NCBI GenBank assembly: GCA_016302225.1
Contig: JAEDOB010000148.1
Coordinates: forward strand, 1 to 5,961
DNA: 5,961 nucleotides
Direction of reading: 5' to 3'
Source: Oscillospiraceae bacterium
GTDB lineage: Bacteria > Bacillota > Clostridia > Oscillospirales > Ruminococcaceae
Shown: positions 1 through 5,796 of the stretch, in pieces
How the letters are laid out: every line of letters begins with the position of its first letter
Position numbering within the stretch: the stretch's first letter is position 1
Position numbers and translations under genes: made by a program
The notes under the pieces: model-generated
Seen by the model: the letters and a program-made list of their open reading frames with translations, nothing else
What the model was told of the DNA's origin: nothing
Databases searched by the model: none

Positions 1-27
1 GGGTTTGTTGTGTCCCCCGCCCATATA

Positions 28-50
28 GGTTCCCCCTCTGCGGGAGAGCC
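28..50. repeat. Imperfect hairpin in the left-edge intergenic region
   Basis: GGTTCCCCC (28-36) can pair with GGGAGAGCC (42-50) around a five-base loop, with one mismatch and one G-T pair. Neither strand has a T-run after the stem, so it is not a canonical terminator. It could be a copy of another dispersed palindrome or chance. The rest of bases 1-224 shows no open frame, RNA gene or promoter that I can support. Confidence 0.3.
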
Positions 51-224
51 ACAAAGTTACGAAGGTCACAAAAGCGGTTGAGGGAAAAGAAAGTGTAGAT
101 TTTCCAATACGCTCCGCAAGAATATATTTGCAATAAACGTCAGCGTTACAGCTACAAAATCAGTTATAGGTTGATTAAATATTAGTATTAGGGTATTTTT
201 ATGTACCGCTATAATATCCACTGC

Positions 225-258
225 AAAAAAGGGAACGCACCGCAAGGCACGTCCCCCC
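225..258 (-). terminator. Rho-independent terminator after fapA
   Basis: Read on the minus strand, this begins seven bases after the fapA stop codon. GGGACGUGCC pairs with GGUGCGUUCCC around a UUGC loop, with one bulged U, and six U residues follow at once. Two pairs in the middle of the stem are G-U wobbles, which form only in minus-strand RNA; on the plus strand they become A-C mismatches. The structure is therefore strand-specific and marks the end of the transcript coming through fapA. Confidence 0.85.
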
Positions 259-264
259 TAAAGA

Positions 265-1692
265 TCACATTGGAATAGGCTTTATCTCCCCGCCGTCCTC
301 GGTCAGGAGCACCTTTACCCATTGGTCGGAAACATTGTAAACGGAGTCGTTTATGACCACCTTAACGCCGGGATAAAGCTGCTTGTGACACGCCACAGCA
401 AGGCTCTGCTTGTTCTGCAAATACTGATTTATCTCCTTGATACGCTTCTCGTGGGCACCCTTGTCGCAGTTGAGCTTAATGCGCTCCTTAACGGCGGCAG
501 TCAGCATCTCTTCCCTTTCGGGCGGGAGAACGGCACCCTGCTTTTTCTTTTCGTTGAGGAAATCCACCACCTGCTTTAAGGTAGTCATTCTTGTGACTAT
601 CTTGGCAATTTCCTTTTCCAGATTTTCCTTTTCCTCGGACATCATGGCATTGTCGCCGACGGTAATGCTTGTCGGCGTGTAATTCTTCGTGCCTATGACC
701 TGAGCGTCAATATTTTGCAAAGCAATGTATTTTCCGCCCATAATAACACCTTCACCGCCCTGAGCGGTCAGTGTTCCCGCACAGTAAACGTCGCAGGTAA
801 CAAAGCTCTGCGCCTTGAGATTTCCGTCGCAGACAATCTTCGCAGACTCGCAGAAGCCTATGGTAACATCACCGTGAGCCGTAATATTTGAGTTTATGCA
901 GCCCTTCTTGATAACGACCTCCTGCCCCGCTTCAATGACCGCACCCGTAACATTTCCGTCAACGTGAATGCTTTTCTGAGAGGACACCTTAAAGCCCTCC
1001 AGCACCTCGCCCTTTATGACGATGTCGCCGATAAAGTCGATGTTTCCCACAGAAGCGTCAACGTCGCCCTTAATGGTAACGGTGCTGTCAATGGAAAAGC
1101 AGCCGCCCGAGAATTTCAGATGACCGTTGCAGGCAGCAAGTATCTGCGTTCCGGGGGTGTTGAGCATAGTGTTCTGACCAAGGGTGAAGGCAGCCTTTTT
1201 GCCCCTTCTCTGCTGTACGGCAACGCCCTTTACGTCAATGCCCGGCTCGCCCTCGGTAGGCAGAGTAATGTCCGCAATGACCGTTCCTTTGAGGATATTT
1301 CTGATAAGCCCGAGATTTTTGTAATCAACAAAGCCCTTCTCGTCCTCCTTGGGAGCAAGCTCGTGGGTCTTGTCGAAATGATAGGTGACAGTTCCGTCAA
1401 TGCCGTCAACGGGAGGAGTCCAGAACGCCGCCCTTATCTGCCCGACGCTTTCGGGGTTCTTGACAGCCAGCTTTATGGCATCAAAATCAATGCCGTGGCG
1501 GACACCCTTTTCGTCAAGCGCAGCTATCGCCTGTTCATAGGTGACTGCCCTGCCGCCGTTCCGGGGTTCGTAAATGCTCAGGAATGCGTCCTTGTTGCCT
1601 GTTCCGACGGTCACGGTCACATAGCCGTCAACGGGAATACCCTTTTTTTCCTCGCCGTTCATCATAGCTTCATTGTTCATATTTTCGGTCAT
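265..1692 (-). CDS. fapA: FapA / DUF342 family flagellar assembly protein
   Basis: 475-residue cytoplasmic protein of the DUF342/FapA family, with no signal peptide or membrane segment. The N-terminal domain spans about residues 18-145. The linker around 147-170 (GEPGIDVKGV, then a basic RRGKKA stretch) is typical of the family. Residues about 183-335 are the glycine- and valine-rich repeats of a right-handed beta-helix, including VGNIDFIGD near 215-223. Residues about 350-432 are rich in K and E and probably form a coiled coil, followed by a short C-terminal cap. In Vibrio, FapA acts in flagellar assembly and localisation; the biochemical role in Firmicutes is not settled, so that function is inferred by family. 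The ATG at 1692 has only a modest site (GAGGCGG, about 7 bases away). In-frame ATGs at codons 5, 10 and 11 are possible starts because the first 18 residues are unconserved-looking. It is last in the cluster, 220 bp after cheD, with two palindromic repeats between. Confidence 0.88.
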   Translation of the reverse strand: MTENMNNEAMMNGEEKKGIPVDGYVTVTVGTGNKDAFLSIYEPRNGGRAVTYEQAIAALDEKGVRHGIDFDAIKLAVKNPESVGQIRAAFWTPPVDGIDGTVTYHFDKTHELAPKEDEKGFVDYKNLGLIRNILKGTVIADITLPTEGEPGIDVKGVAVQQRRGKKAAFTLGQNTMLNTPGTQILAACNGHLKFSGGCFSIDSTVTIKGDVDASVGNIDFIGDIVIKGEVLEGFKVSSQKSIHVDGNVTGAVIEAGQEVVIKKGCINSNITAHGDVTIGFCESAKIVCDGNLKAQSFVTCDVYCAGTLTAQGGEGVIMGGKYIALQNIDAQVIGTKNYTPTSITVGDNAMMSEEKENLEKEIAKIVTRMTTLKQVVDFLNEKKKQGAVLPPEREEMLTAAVKERIKLNCDKGAHEKRIKEINQYLQNKQSLAVACHKQLYPGVKVVINDSVYNVSDQWVKVLLTEDGGEIKPIPM

Positions 1693-1743
1693 AATATCCG
1701 CCTCGCTTTCTTTTTCTGTCTGTATTTTTTTATCTATGAAATT

Positions 1744-1777
1744 TGCGGGACGGGAAACCCGTCCCCTACAATAGTTT
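1744..1777 (-). repeat. REP-like palindromic element, copy A (between cheD and fapA)
   Basis: On the minus strand this reads AAACTATTGTAG and then an 8-bp perfect stem (pairing 1747-1754 with 1758-1765) with a three-base loop, ending in GTCCCGCA. All 34 bases are identical to the reverse complement of 5632-5665. No U-run follows the stem, so it is not a classical terminator, although the hairpin would form in the mRNA between cheD and fapA. Confidence 0.85.
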
Positions 1778-1807
1778 ACCTGTATCTTGGGGAAATTCTA
1801 TGGGATA

Positions 1808-1853
1808 TGCAGGACGGGGAACCAAAGCTATGCTTTTTCCCCTACAAAAGTTT
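1808..1853 (-). repeat. REP-like palindromic element, variant copy A' with an enlarged hairpin
   Basis: On the minus strand this has the same head (AAACTTTTGTAGGGGA) and a nearly identical tail (CCCCGTCCTGCA), but the middle differs. GGGGAA (1816-1821) pairs with TTCCCC (1837-1842), and AAAGC (1824-1828) pairs with GCTTT (1832-1836), with a CC bulge and a TAT loop. It lies 30 bp from copy A in the same orientation, so the two form a tandem pair. Confidence 0.7.
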
Positions 1854-1869
1854 GTTGGATTTCCATAAA

Positions 1870-1897
1870 ATTCAACTCTCAACCTTCAACACTCAAC
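1870..1897. repeat. Four tandem 7-bp units (NYTCAAC)
   Basis: The plus strand reads ATTCAAC, TCTCAAC, CTTCAAC, ACTCAAC without gaps: four heptamers sharing the TCAAC core. On the minus strand the unit is GTTGARN. It lies 15 bp beyond the cheD stop codon in the cheD-fapA spacer. It is non-coding there and has no recognised function. Confidence 0.75.
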
Positions 1898-1912
1898 ACT
1901 ATAAAGTGAAGC

Positions 1913-2395
1913 TTACACATTCTTAGTAGGCTTACCCGCCGCCTTGACCTGCATAATGCCGTCAGCAGCGGAGAAGAAAACCGTCCTGCCGAAGTTTGAA
2001 CCTGTTTCCTCGGCTATAATGGGGATTTTATAGGTGGCAAGCACCTTTTTGACCGCCTCCACGTTTCTTTCTCCGATATTGAAAACTGCGGAATTTGTGG
2101 CAAACATCTGCGCACCGCCCGCAATTTTCGCCGTCAGACGGGAAGCGGAGGCACCGCTCATATTCATCATCATAATAAGCTCGGTAATGCCCGTATCGGC
2201 AAATCTGCGCTTATTGTCCGAAGCGTTTGCGGACTCCTTGCTCCACGGCAGCATAATGTGCGCCAGACCTGCTATATGCTTTGTCTTGTCATAAAGACAT
2301 ATCCCGACGCAGGAGCCGAGAGCATATGTAACAAGGGTATCATCGCCCTTTGCAATATTAAGATCGGAAATTCCGATATTTATCAGGTTACTCAT
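1913..2395 (-). CDS. cheD: Chemoreceptor glutamine deamidase CheD
   Basis: 160-residue cytoplasmic enzyme, the usual length for CheD. It deamidates glutamines on methyl-accepting chemotaxis proteins and is modulated by CheC. The catalytic triad known from Thermotoga CheD is present with exact spacing: Thr23, Cys29 in YALGSCVGICLYD, and His46 in GLAHIMLPW. Other family blocks are KIAGGAQMF, NIGERNVEAV and GRTVFF near the C terminus. The start is ATG at 2395, preceded by a weak AAGGGCGG site. It begins 27 bp after the cheC stop, so translation after cheC and CheC-CheD partnership are both expected. No truncation or missing residue is seen. Confidence 0.95.
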   Translation of the reverse strand: MSNLINIGISDLNIAKGDDTLVTYALGSCVGICLYDKTKHIAGLAHIMLPWSKESANASDNKRRFADTGITELIMMMNMSGASASRLTAKIAGGAQMFATNSAVFNIGERNVEAVKKVLATYKIPIIAEETGSNFGRTVFFSAADGIMQVKAAGKPTKNV

Positions 2396-2422
2396 AAATT
2401 CTGCCGCCCTTTCATTTCCCTG

Positions 2423-3043
2423 TTACTGTATTCCCAGAACCGAGAAAAGCTTATTGAGAGAGTCAAGCTCGGGGACAAGTATCATATTGCTTCTGACCTC
2501 GTTGTCACCCATAATAAAGCTGTCGTCAATAAACAGCACCTTATCGCCTATCCTCGAAAACTCAATAGCAGGCACGCTGAGTATCGCTCCCGCCATATCC
2601 ACGCAGAGGGACGGCACCGAAATGTCGATGAACATTCCCGACAATGAGGATATTGCGTTCACATAGGAAGCGGACATAATGTTTCCGACCTCGGAAATAA
2701 GAGAGGTATCCATCTCGTCCAACGCCATAATGGACAGGTTTTCCTTACCCATAATAGCCTTTGCGAGATTTGCGGCAAAGGACTCCTGAATGACGTAGAG
2801 CATCATTCCCGAAATGTCGCCCGACAGCCGCACCAGCATACCGATAGCTATCTGTTCGGGGCCGCCCAGGAACTGCACAGCCTCGTCAAAGCCCAGCAAT
2901 TTAACGTTGGGAACGCTGATGTCAACCATTATACCGAGCATTTCGGACAAAGAAGTTGCGGCGTTTCCCGAACCAATATTTCCTATCTCCTTCAGCACGT
3001 CCAGGTGCATGGAGCTTAAATCATCTATTTTACAGATCGCCAT
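2423..3043 (-). CDS. cheC: CheY-P phosphatase CheC
   Basis: 206-residue CYX-family protein, close to the 209 residues of Bacillus subtilis CheC. It removes phosphate from CheY-P and binds CheD, linking output to adaptation. Both phosphatase motifs (D/S-x3-E-x2-N-x22-P) are intact: Asp15, Glu19, Asn22, Pro45 in the first half and Ser114, Glu118, Asn121, Pro144 in the second. This separates it from CheX, which has one site, and from FliY/FliM, which carry a C-terminal switch domain absent here. There is no signal peptide or membrane segment. ATG at 3043 follows GGAGG with a 7-base gap. It lies 56 bp after the flgG-like gene and 27 bp before cheD. Confidence 0.95.
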   Translation of the reverse strand: MAICKIDDLSSMHLDVLKEIGNIGSGNAATSLSEMLGIMVDISVPNVKLLGFDEAVQFLGGPEQIAIGMLVRLSGDISGMMLYVIQESFAANLAKAIMGKENLSIMALDEMDTSLISEVGNIMSASYVNAISSLSGMFIDISVPSLCVDMAGAILSVPAIEFSRIGDKVLFIDDSFIMGDNEVRSNMILVPELDSLNKLFSVLGIQ

Positions 3044-3047
3044 TAAA

Positions 3048-3055
3048 TTACCTCC
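3048..3055 (-). promoter_or_regulatory. Strong ribosome binding site for cheC
   Basis: The minus strand reads GGAGGTAA, with seven bases between GGAGG and the ATG at 3043. It is one of only two near-consensus sites in the window, the other being before fliA, and it fixes the cheC start. Confidence 0.85.
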
Positions 3056-3099
3056 GATTATTTTCGAGATTTGCCGCTGTCAAATGTCAAAGACAATAT

Positions 3100-3828
3100 T
3101 CACTGTCTTAAATGGTTTATGATATTCTGCAATTCGTCGTGAGTCTGAACCATTCTTACATTAGCCTGAAAGCCCCTCTGGAACTCAATTACCTTGACCA
3201 TTTCCGTTCCCAGATTTACCGAGGACATTTCCAGATAGCCGTTCAGCTTCCTTGCCTCGGGGTCTGCCTGAGGTTCGCCGCTTGAACGGGTCTGCACGTA
3301 ATAATTATCTCCAACGGGGTCAAGTCCGTAGGGATTATCGAAATTGTAAACACCGACAGCTTCGGTAAGGGTGTTTCTGTCAACCTCGGTGGTACCCTCA
3401 ATAAACGGAATGGGGATATTGTTCCCCTCATTGTCAAGAACGTATGCGCCCCTGTTGTTCACCAGCTCCCAAACGCCCTCTGCGTTTTGGCTCATATAGA
3501 AGGAACCGTCACGTGTGTATGTGATTGAATCTCCCTCACGGACGGCAAACAGTCCCTCTGTGGCAATGGCAAAATCAAGGGGCTTTTCCGTCTGAGCAAA
3601 GCTGTCAACGCCGTACATAAGGTCGGTTTTCAGCACCCGTGAGCCGTGTCCCGTCTGGACCTCCTCATTTCGGAGCTTTCTTTCGGTATAAATAAGGTCG
3701 CCGAAGGAAGGACGGAGATGCTTGTAGCCGTTAGTGTTTATGTTGGCAACGTTGTTTGCGGTAATATCCATAGCGTCCTTTGCGGTAAATACGCCCGATG
3801 CGGACGAGTAAAAGCCTATGCTGCTCAT
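3100..3828 (-). CDS. flgG: Flagellar basal-body rod protein, FlgG/FlhP type
   Basis: 242-residue rod-family protein, exported through the flagellar type III apparatus without a cleaved signal. The N-terminal helix and rod motif are present (SGVFTAKDAM, then ANNVANINTNGYK at 24-36). The C-terminal Flg_bbr_C signature is present at about 198-241 (EMSSVNLGTEMVKVIEFQRGFQ and following). The middle (about 85-170) is the D1-type beta domain with TRDGSF at 105-110. It is some 20 residues shorter than Bacillus FlgG. FlgF, FlgG, FlhO and FlhP cannot be separated firmly by eye; as the second of two rod genes it is called FlgG-like and probably forms distal rod. Start ATG at 3828 has an AAAGGAAT site at slightly long spacing. 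An overlapping ATG at 3838 hits a stop after two codons and is excluded. Confidence 0.88.
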   Translation of the reverse strand: MSSIGFYSSASGVFTAKDAMDITANNVANINTNGYKHLRPSFGDLIYTERKLRNEEVQTGHGSRVLKTDLMYGVDSFAQTEKPLDFAIATEGLFAVREGDSITYTRDGSFYMSQNAEGVWELVNNRGAYVLDNEGNNIPIPFIEGTTEVDRNTLTEAVGVYNFDNPYGLDPVGDNYYVQTRSSGEPQADPEARKLNGYLEMSSVNLGTEMVKVIEFQRGFQANVRMVQTHDELQNIINHLRQ

Positions 3829-3880
3829 TTCAGCTCATTCCTTTCCGAAAATCTATTTCACCCGTAGATTTCAGGGATTA

Positions 3881-3912
3881 TGCGGGACGGGAAACCCGTC
3901 CCCTACAAGTTT
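3881..3912 (-). repeat. REP-like palindromic element, copy B (between the two rod genes)
   Basis: Identical to copy A over 28 bases (3881-3908): stem 3884-3891 with 3895-3902, loop AAA, and GTAG on the minus strand at 3906-3903. The head here is AAACTTGTAG, two bases shorter than in copy A. It fills much of the 94-bp gap between the flgF-like stop and the flgG-like start, 10 bp after the stop. In the mRNA it would be an intra-operon hairpin in the same orientation as copies A and A'. Confidence 0.85.
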
Positions 3913-3922
3913 GCGATACCTG

Positions 3923-4675
3923 TTATATCTTCATAAGGTCATTTGCAACTATCTGATTAATGCTGTTCATTATCTGGAGTGCCTGTGCGGACGCTTCAAA
4001 GTTTCTCTGATACGCCATAGCGTCAACCATTTCCTCGCCGAGATCCACATTTGAACGCTCATACGCACCCTGAATAACACGGTAATCGGCATCTGCGGGG
4101 ATATTTCCTATCTGCGCCCCGTCATAGGGTCTGAACATATTGTCCCCGTAACGCTCCATATCGGTGTACTCGTCAACATAGGTAAGACCGAGGGTGTATG
4201 TCCGTCCGTCCTCGGTGGTGATAACGCCGTTTTCGGAAACGGTAAAATCGGAGGTACCCAGCGGGATGGTCTGACCGTTTGCGTCAAGGATACGTCCCGC
4301 CGTGCCCAGAGAAAGATAACCCTCCCCGTCGATGGAGAACTGTCCGTCACGGGTAAGCCAGCGTTCCCCGGAAACACGTCCCTCAATGTTAAAGAAAACA
4401 TTTCCCCTAAGTGCCAGATCAAGGGGCTTGTAGGTGTATTCAAAGGTACCCTGTTCGGTGTCTGTCCAGGTGTAGTCCTGTGTTCTGTATTGGATAGTGC
4501 CCGTTTCGTTCTTTCGGCTTCTTAGGAGAAGAAGGCGTTCCTCAAAGGTGGTGGGCATGGAAAGCTCCCGCTTGTAGCCTGCGGTGCTGCTGTTGGCGAT
4601 GTTATTTGTGGTAACATTCAGCGCACGTTCCTGATTGATGATATTATTTGCGGATATGTAAAAACCTCTTAGCAT
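3923..4675 (-). CDS. flgF: Flagellar basal-body rod protein, FlgF/FlhO type
   Basis: 250-residue flagellar rod protein of the FlgF/FlgG family. The N-terminal rod motif is TTNNIANSSTAGYKRE (22-37). TRDGQFSIDGEGYL at 108-121 marks the central beta domain. The C-terminal Flg_bbr_C signature (about 206-248) runs from RSNVDLGEEM through AYQRNFEASAQAL and ends in a heptad-like helix for assembly. A TTG at 4684 would add three residues, but it overlaps the fliA stop and sits directly against the AAAGG site. The ATG at 4675 is nine bases from that site and gives the usual MLRGFY start, so I chose it; it lies five bases after the fliA stop. This tight spacing indicates coupled translation with fliA. 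FlgF versus a second FlgG (FlhO/FlhP) is not settled by inspection. Confidence 0.88.
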   Translation of the reverse strand: MLRGFYISANNIINQERALNVTTNNIANSSTAGYKRELSMPTTFEERLLLLRSRKNETGTIQYRTQDYTWTDTEQGTFEYTYKPLDLALRGNVFFNIEGRVSGERWLTRDGQFSIDGEGYLSLGTAGRILDANGQTIPLGTSDFTVSENGVITTEDGRTYTLGLTYVDEYTDMERYGDNMFRPYDGAQIGNIPADADYRVIQGAYERSNVDLGEEMVDAMAYQRNFEASAQALQIMNSINQIVANDLMKI

Positions 4676-4680
4676 AAAAA

Positions 4681-5451
4681 TCAACCTTTCAGATAATCCA
4701 GCGTATACATTTTCAGCTTTGAAACGGCCTTCGAGTGAATCTGACTTACTCTTGACTCGGAAATGTCAAGCACCTTGCCTATCTCGGAGAGCCTGAGTTT
4801 TTCGTAATAATAAAGGGAGATGACGGTTTTTTCCTTGTCGTTCAGCTTGTCTATGGCATCGGCGAGAATTTGCCGCCTTTCGTTTACCCACAGCCGCTTT
4901 TCCGCCTCCCACACGCCTTCCTCGGAGGGCACCTCGGGGAGATCGAAGCTGCCGTCGTTCATCATTTCGTCTAAAGAAATTGTCTGAGCGGCTGACGACT
5001 GAGCGGTCATATTTCGGAGCTTTTCGACAGACAAGCCCATTCTTTCGGCAATTTCCTCATCGGTAGGCTCTCTGTCAAGCTCGGTAAACAGCGCAGAAAA
5101 CGCCGTGTCATAATCCTTTGCAAATTTGCGGACACTTCTCGGAATAATATCCTGCCTGCGGATATAGTCGATAACTGCGCCCCTGACCTTTACGGACGCA
5201 TAGGTTTCAAACTTGACGTTCCGTGACGGGTCAAAGCTTTCTGCGGCGGCAATGAGGGCAAGAACGCCTTCGTTGATAATGTCCTCGCTGTCGGCATATT
5301 TGCAGTACATATTTCGGGTGGAAGCGGCGACGTATTTTACGACATTCATATACTGCGTAACGACCTCGTTTCGCAGTGCCGTACCGCCTGTTTCCTTATA
5401 TTTTATCAGCAGCTGTTCTTTTGGTGAAAGCTCCTCGGTCTGAGAGGACAT
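4681..5451 (-). CDS. fliA: RNA polymerase sigma-28 factor FliA (SigD/WhiG family)
   Basis: 256-residue sigma-70 group 3 factor, the usual length for sigma-28. Region 2 covers about 27-100, with DSEDIINEGVLALIAAAESFD (54-74) contacting core and FETYASVKVRGAVIDYIRRQ (81-100) for the -10 element. DIIPRSVRKF (101-110) leads to region 3, which includes REPTDEEIAERMGL (127-140). Region 4 spans about 195-248, with a helix-turn-helix at about 221-242 for the -35 element. The lack of a region 1 and the IIPRSVR block favour FliA over sporulation or stress sigmas. In this family FliA is held by FlgM until the hook is complete; no flgM is visible here. A GGAGGTGA site precedes the ATG. It is the first gene of the visible cluster, with flgF-like following after five bases. 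Confidence 0.95.
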   Translation of the reverse strand: MSSQTEELSPKEQLLIKYKETGGTALRNEVVTQYMNVVKYVAASTRNMYCKYADSEDIINEGVLALIAAAESFDPSRNVKFETYASVKVRGAVIDYIRRQDIIPRSVRKFAKDYDTAFSALFTELDREPTDEEIAERMGLSVEKLRNMTAQSSAAQTISLDEMMNDGSFDLPEVPSEEGVWEAEKRLWVNERRQILADAIDKLNDKEKTVISLYYYEKLRLSEIGKVLDISESRVSQIHSKAVSKLKMYTLDYLKG

Positions 5452-5455
5452 TATC

Positions 5456-5464
5456 TCACCTCCT
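5456..5464 (-). promoter_or_regulatory. Strong ribosome binding site for fliA
   Basis: The minus strand reads AGGAGGTGA, with seven bases from GGAGG to the ATG at 5451. It confirms the start and is the strongest ribosome site in the window. Confidence 0.88.
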
Positions 5465-5505
5465 GCATGGCGACCGTGCTTTTTTGTATAATTCTCCTTA
5501 TTATA

Positions 5506-5534
5506 ATTTTACACTATTTTCCCCGATTTGTCTA
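5506..5534 (-). promoter_or_regulatory. Candidate sigma-A promoter for fliA
   Basis: On the minus strand TAGACA (5534-5529) is followed after 17 bases by TAAAAT (5511-5506), each one mismatch from consensus. A perfect TATAAT at 5505-5500 directly follows but has no -35 at the right distance. The leader to the fliA start would be about 45-50 bases. No sigma-28 promoter (TAAA, then GCCGATAA) was found near, so FliA does not obviously autoregulate here. Confidence 0.5.
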
Positions 5535-5575
5535 CTGTTTTCGGAGATTTTTTCGGGAAAATCAAACAATATTAT

Positions 5576-5598
5576 GTGGGGGACGAATCACGTCCCGC
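5576..5598 (+). repeat. REP-like palindromic element, degenerate copy C
   Basis: GTGGGGGACG then CGTCCCGC: a 6-bp stem (5580-5585 with 5591-5596) around AATCA. The head has GTGG where the other copies have GTAG, and the conserved AAACNNTT flank is absent. Oriented on the plus strand, opposite to fliA transcription, about 42 bp upstream of the candidate -35 box. Confidence 0.6.
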
Positions 5599-5630
5599 TT
5601 TTTCTGCTTTATATTGATTATCAAAACCGC

Positions 5631-5689
5631 CAAACTATTGTAGGGGACGGGTTTCCCGTCCCGCAGGTACTCACTATGCTTGTGGGTTT
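5631..5689 (+). repeat. REP-like palindromic element, copy D (first of a direct pair)
   Basis: Contains AAACTATTGTAG, the 8-bp stem 5644-5651 with 5655-5662, loop TTT, and GTCCCGCA. It then continues with GGTAnnCACTATG and TGTGGGTTT, shared with copy E. The first 34 bases of its core (5632-5665) are an exact inverted copy of 1744-1777. Confidence 0.85.
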
Positions 5690-5706
5690 CCACTGACTTT
5701 TGTGTG

Positions 5707-5733
5707 ACGAAAATCGAAAAGACACTTTTTCGT
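5707..5733. repeat. AT-rich hairpin between copies D and E
   Basis: ACGAAAA (5707-5713) can pair with TTTTCGT (5727-5733) across a 13-base loop. It has no known family and may be incidental in AT-rich spacer sequence. Confidence 0.25.
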
Positions 5734-5741
5734 TAGTCTAA

Positions 5742-5796
5742 CAAACCATTGTAGGGGACGCATCCCGTCCCGCAGGTAAGCACTATGTGTGGGTTT
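5742..5796 (+). repeat. REP-like palindromic element, copy E (second of a direct pair)
   Basis: Direct repeat of copy D, starting 111 bp further on, with a few substitutions and two 2-bp deletions. The stem is reduced to 6 bp (5755-5760 with 5766-5771), but GTAG (5751-5754), the AAACCATT head, the GTCCCGCAGGTA tail and the distal TGTGGGTTT are kept. Confidence 0.82.

Noticed and set aside
1744..1777. Copy A hairpin as an intrinsic terminator ending the operon at cheD
   Set aside because: No U-run follows on either strand, and the same element occurs inside the operon and upstream of fliA, so it is a dispersed repeat.
964..1926. 320-residue open frame on the plus strand across fapA and its upstream spacer
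   Set aside because: It lies antisense to a clearly conserved FapA frame, has no family motifs, and its 3' part is translated from the repeats and spacer.
3056..3098. Internal promoter before cheC (two TTTGACA-like boxes and AATAAT)
   Set aside because: Spacing from the nearer box to AATAAT is only 15 bases, and a start seven bases further would fall within the cheC ribosome site.
4108..4443. 111-residue minus-strand frame inside the flgF-like gene
   Set aside because: It overlaps the real rod gene in another frame, is rich in proline and serine without motifs, and lacks a ribosome site worth noting.
4676..4684. TTG start for the flgF-like gene at 4684
   Set aside because: It abuts the AAAGG site with no spacing and overlaps the fliA stop; the ATG at 4675 has proper spacing and the family-typical MLRGFY start.
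5376..5696. 106-residue plus-strand frame over the fliA start and leader
   Set aside because: It covers the fliA start and ribosome site antisense, runs through repeat copies C and D, and has no recognisable domain.
1744..5796. CRISPR array
   Set aside because: Copies are scattered, in both orientations, separated by whole genes and irregular spacers, and no cas gene is present.
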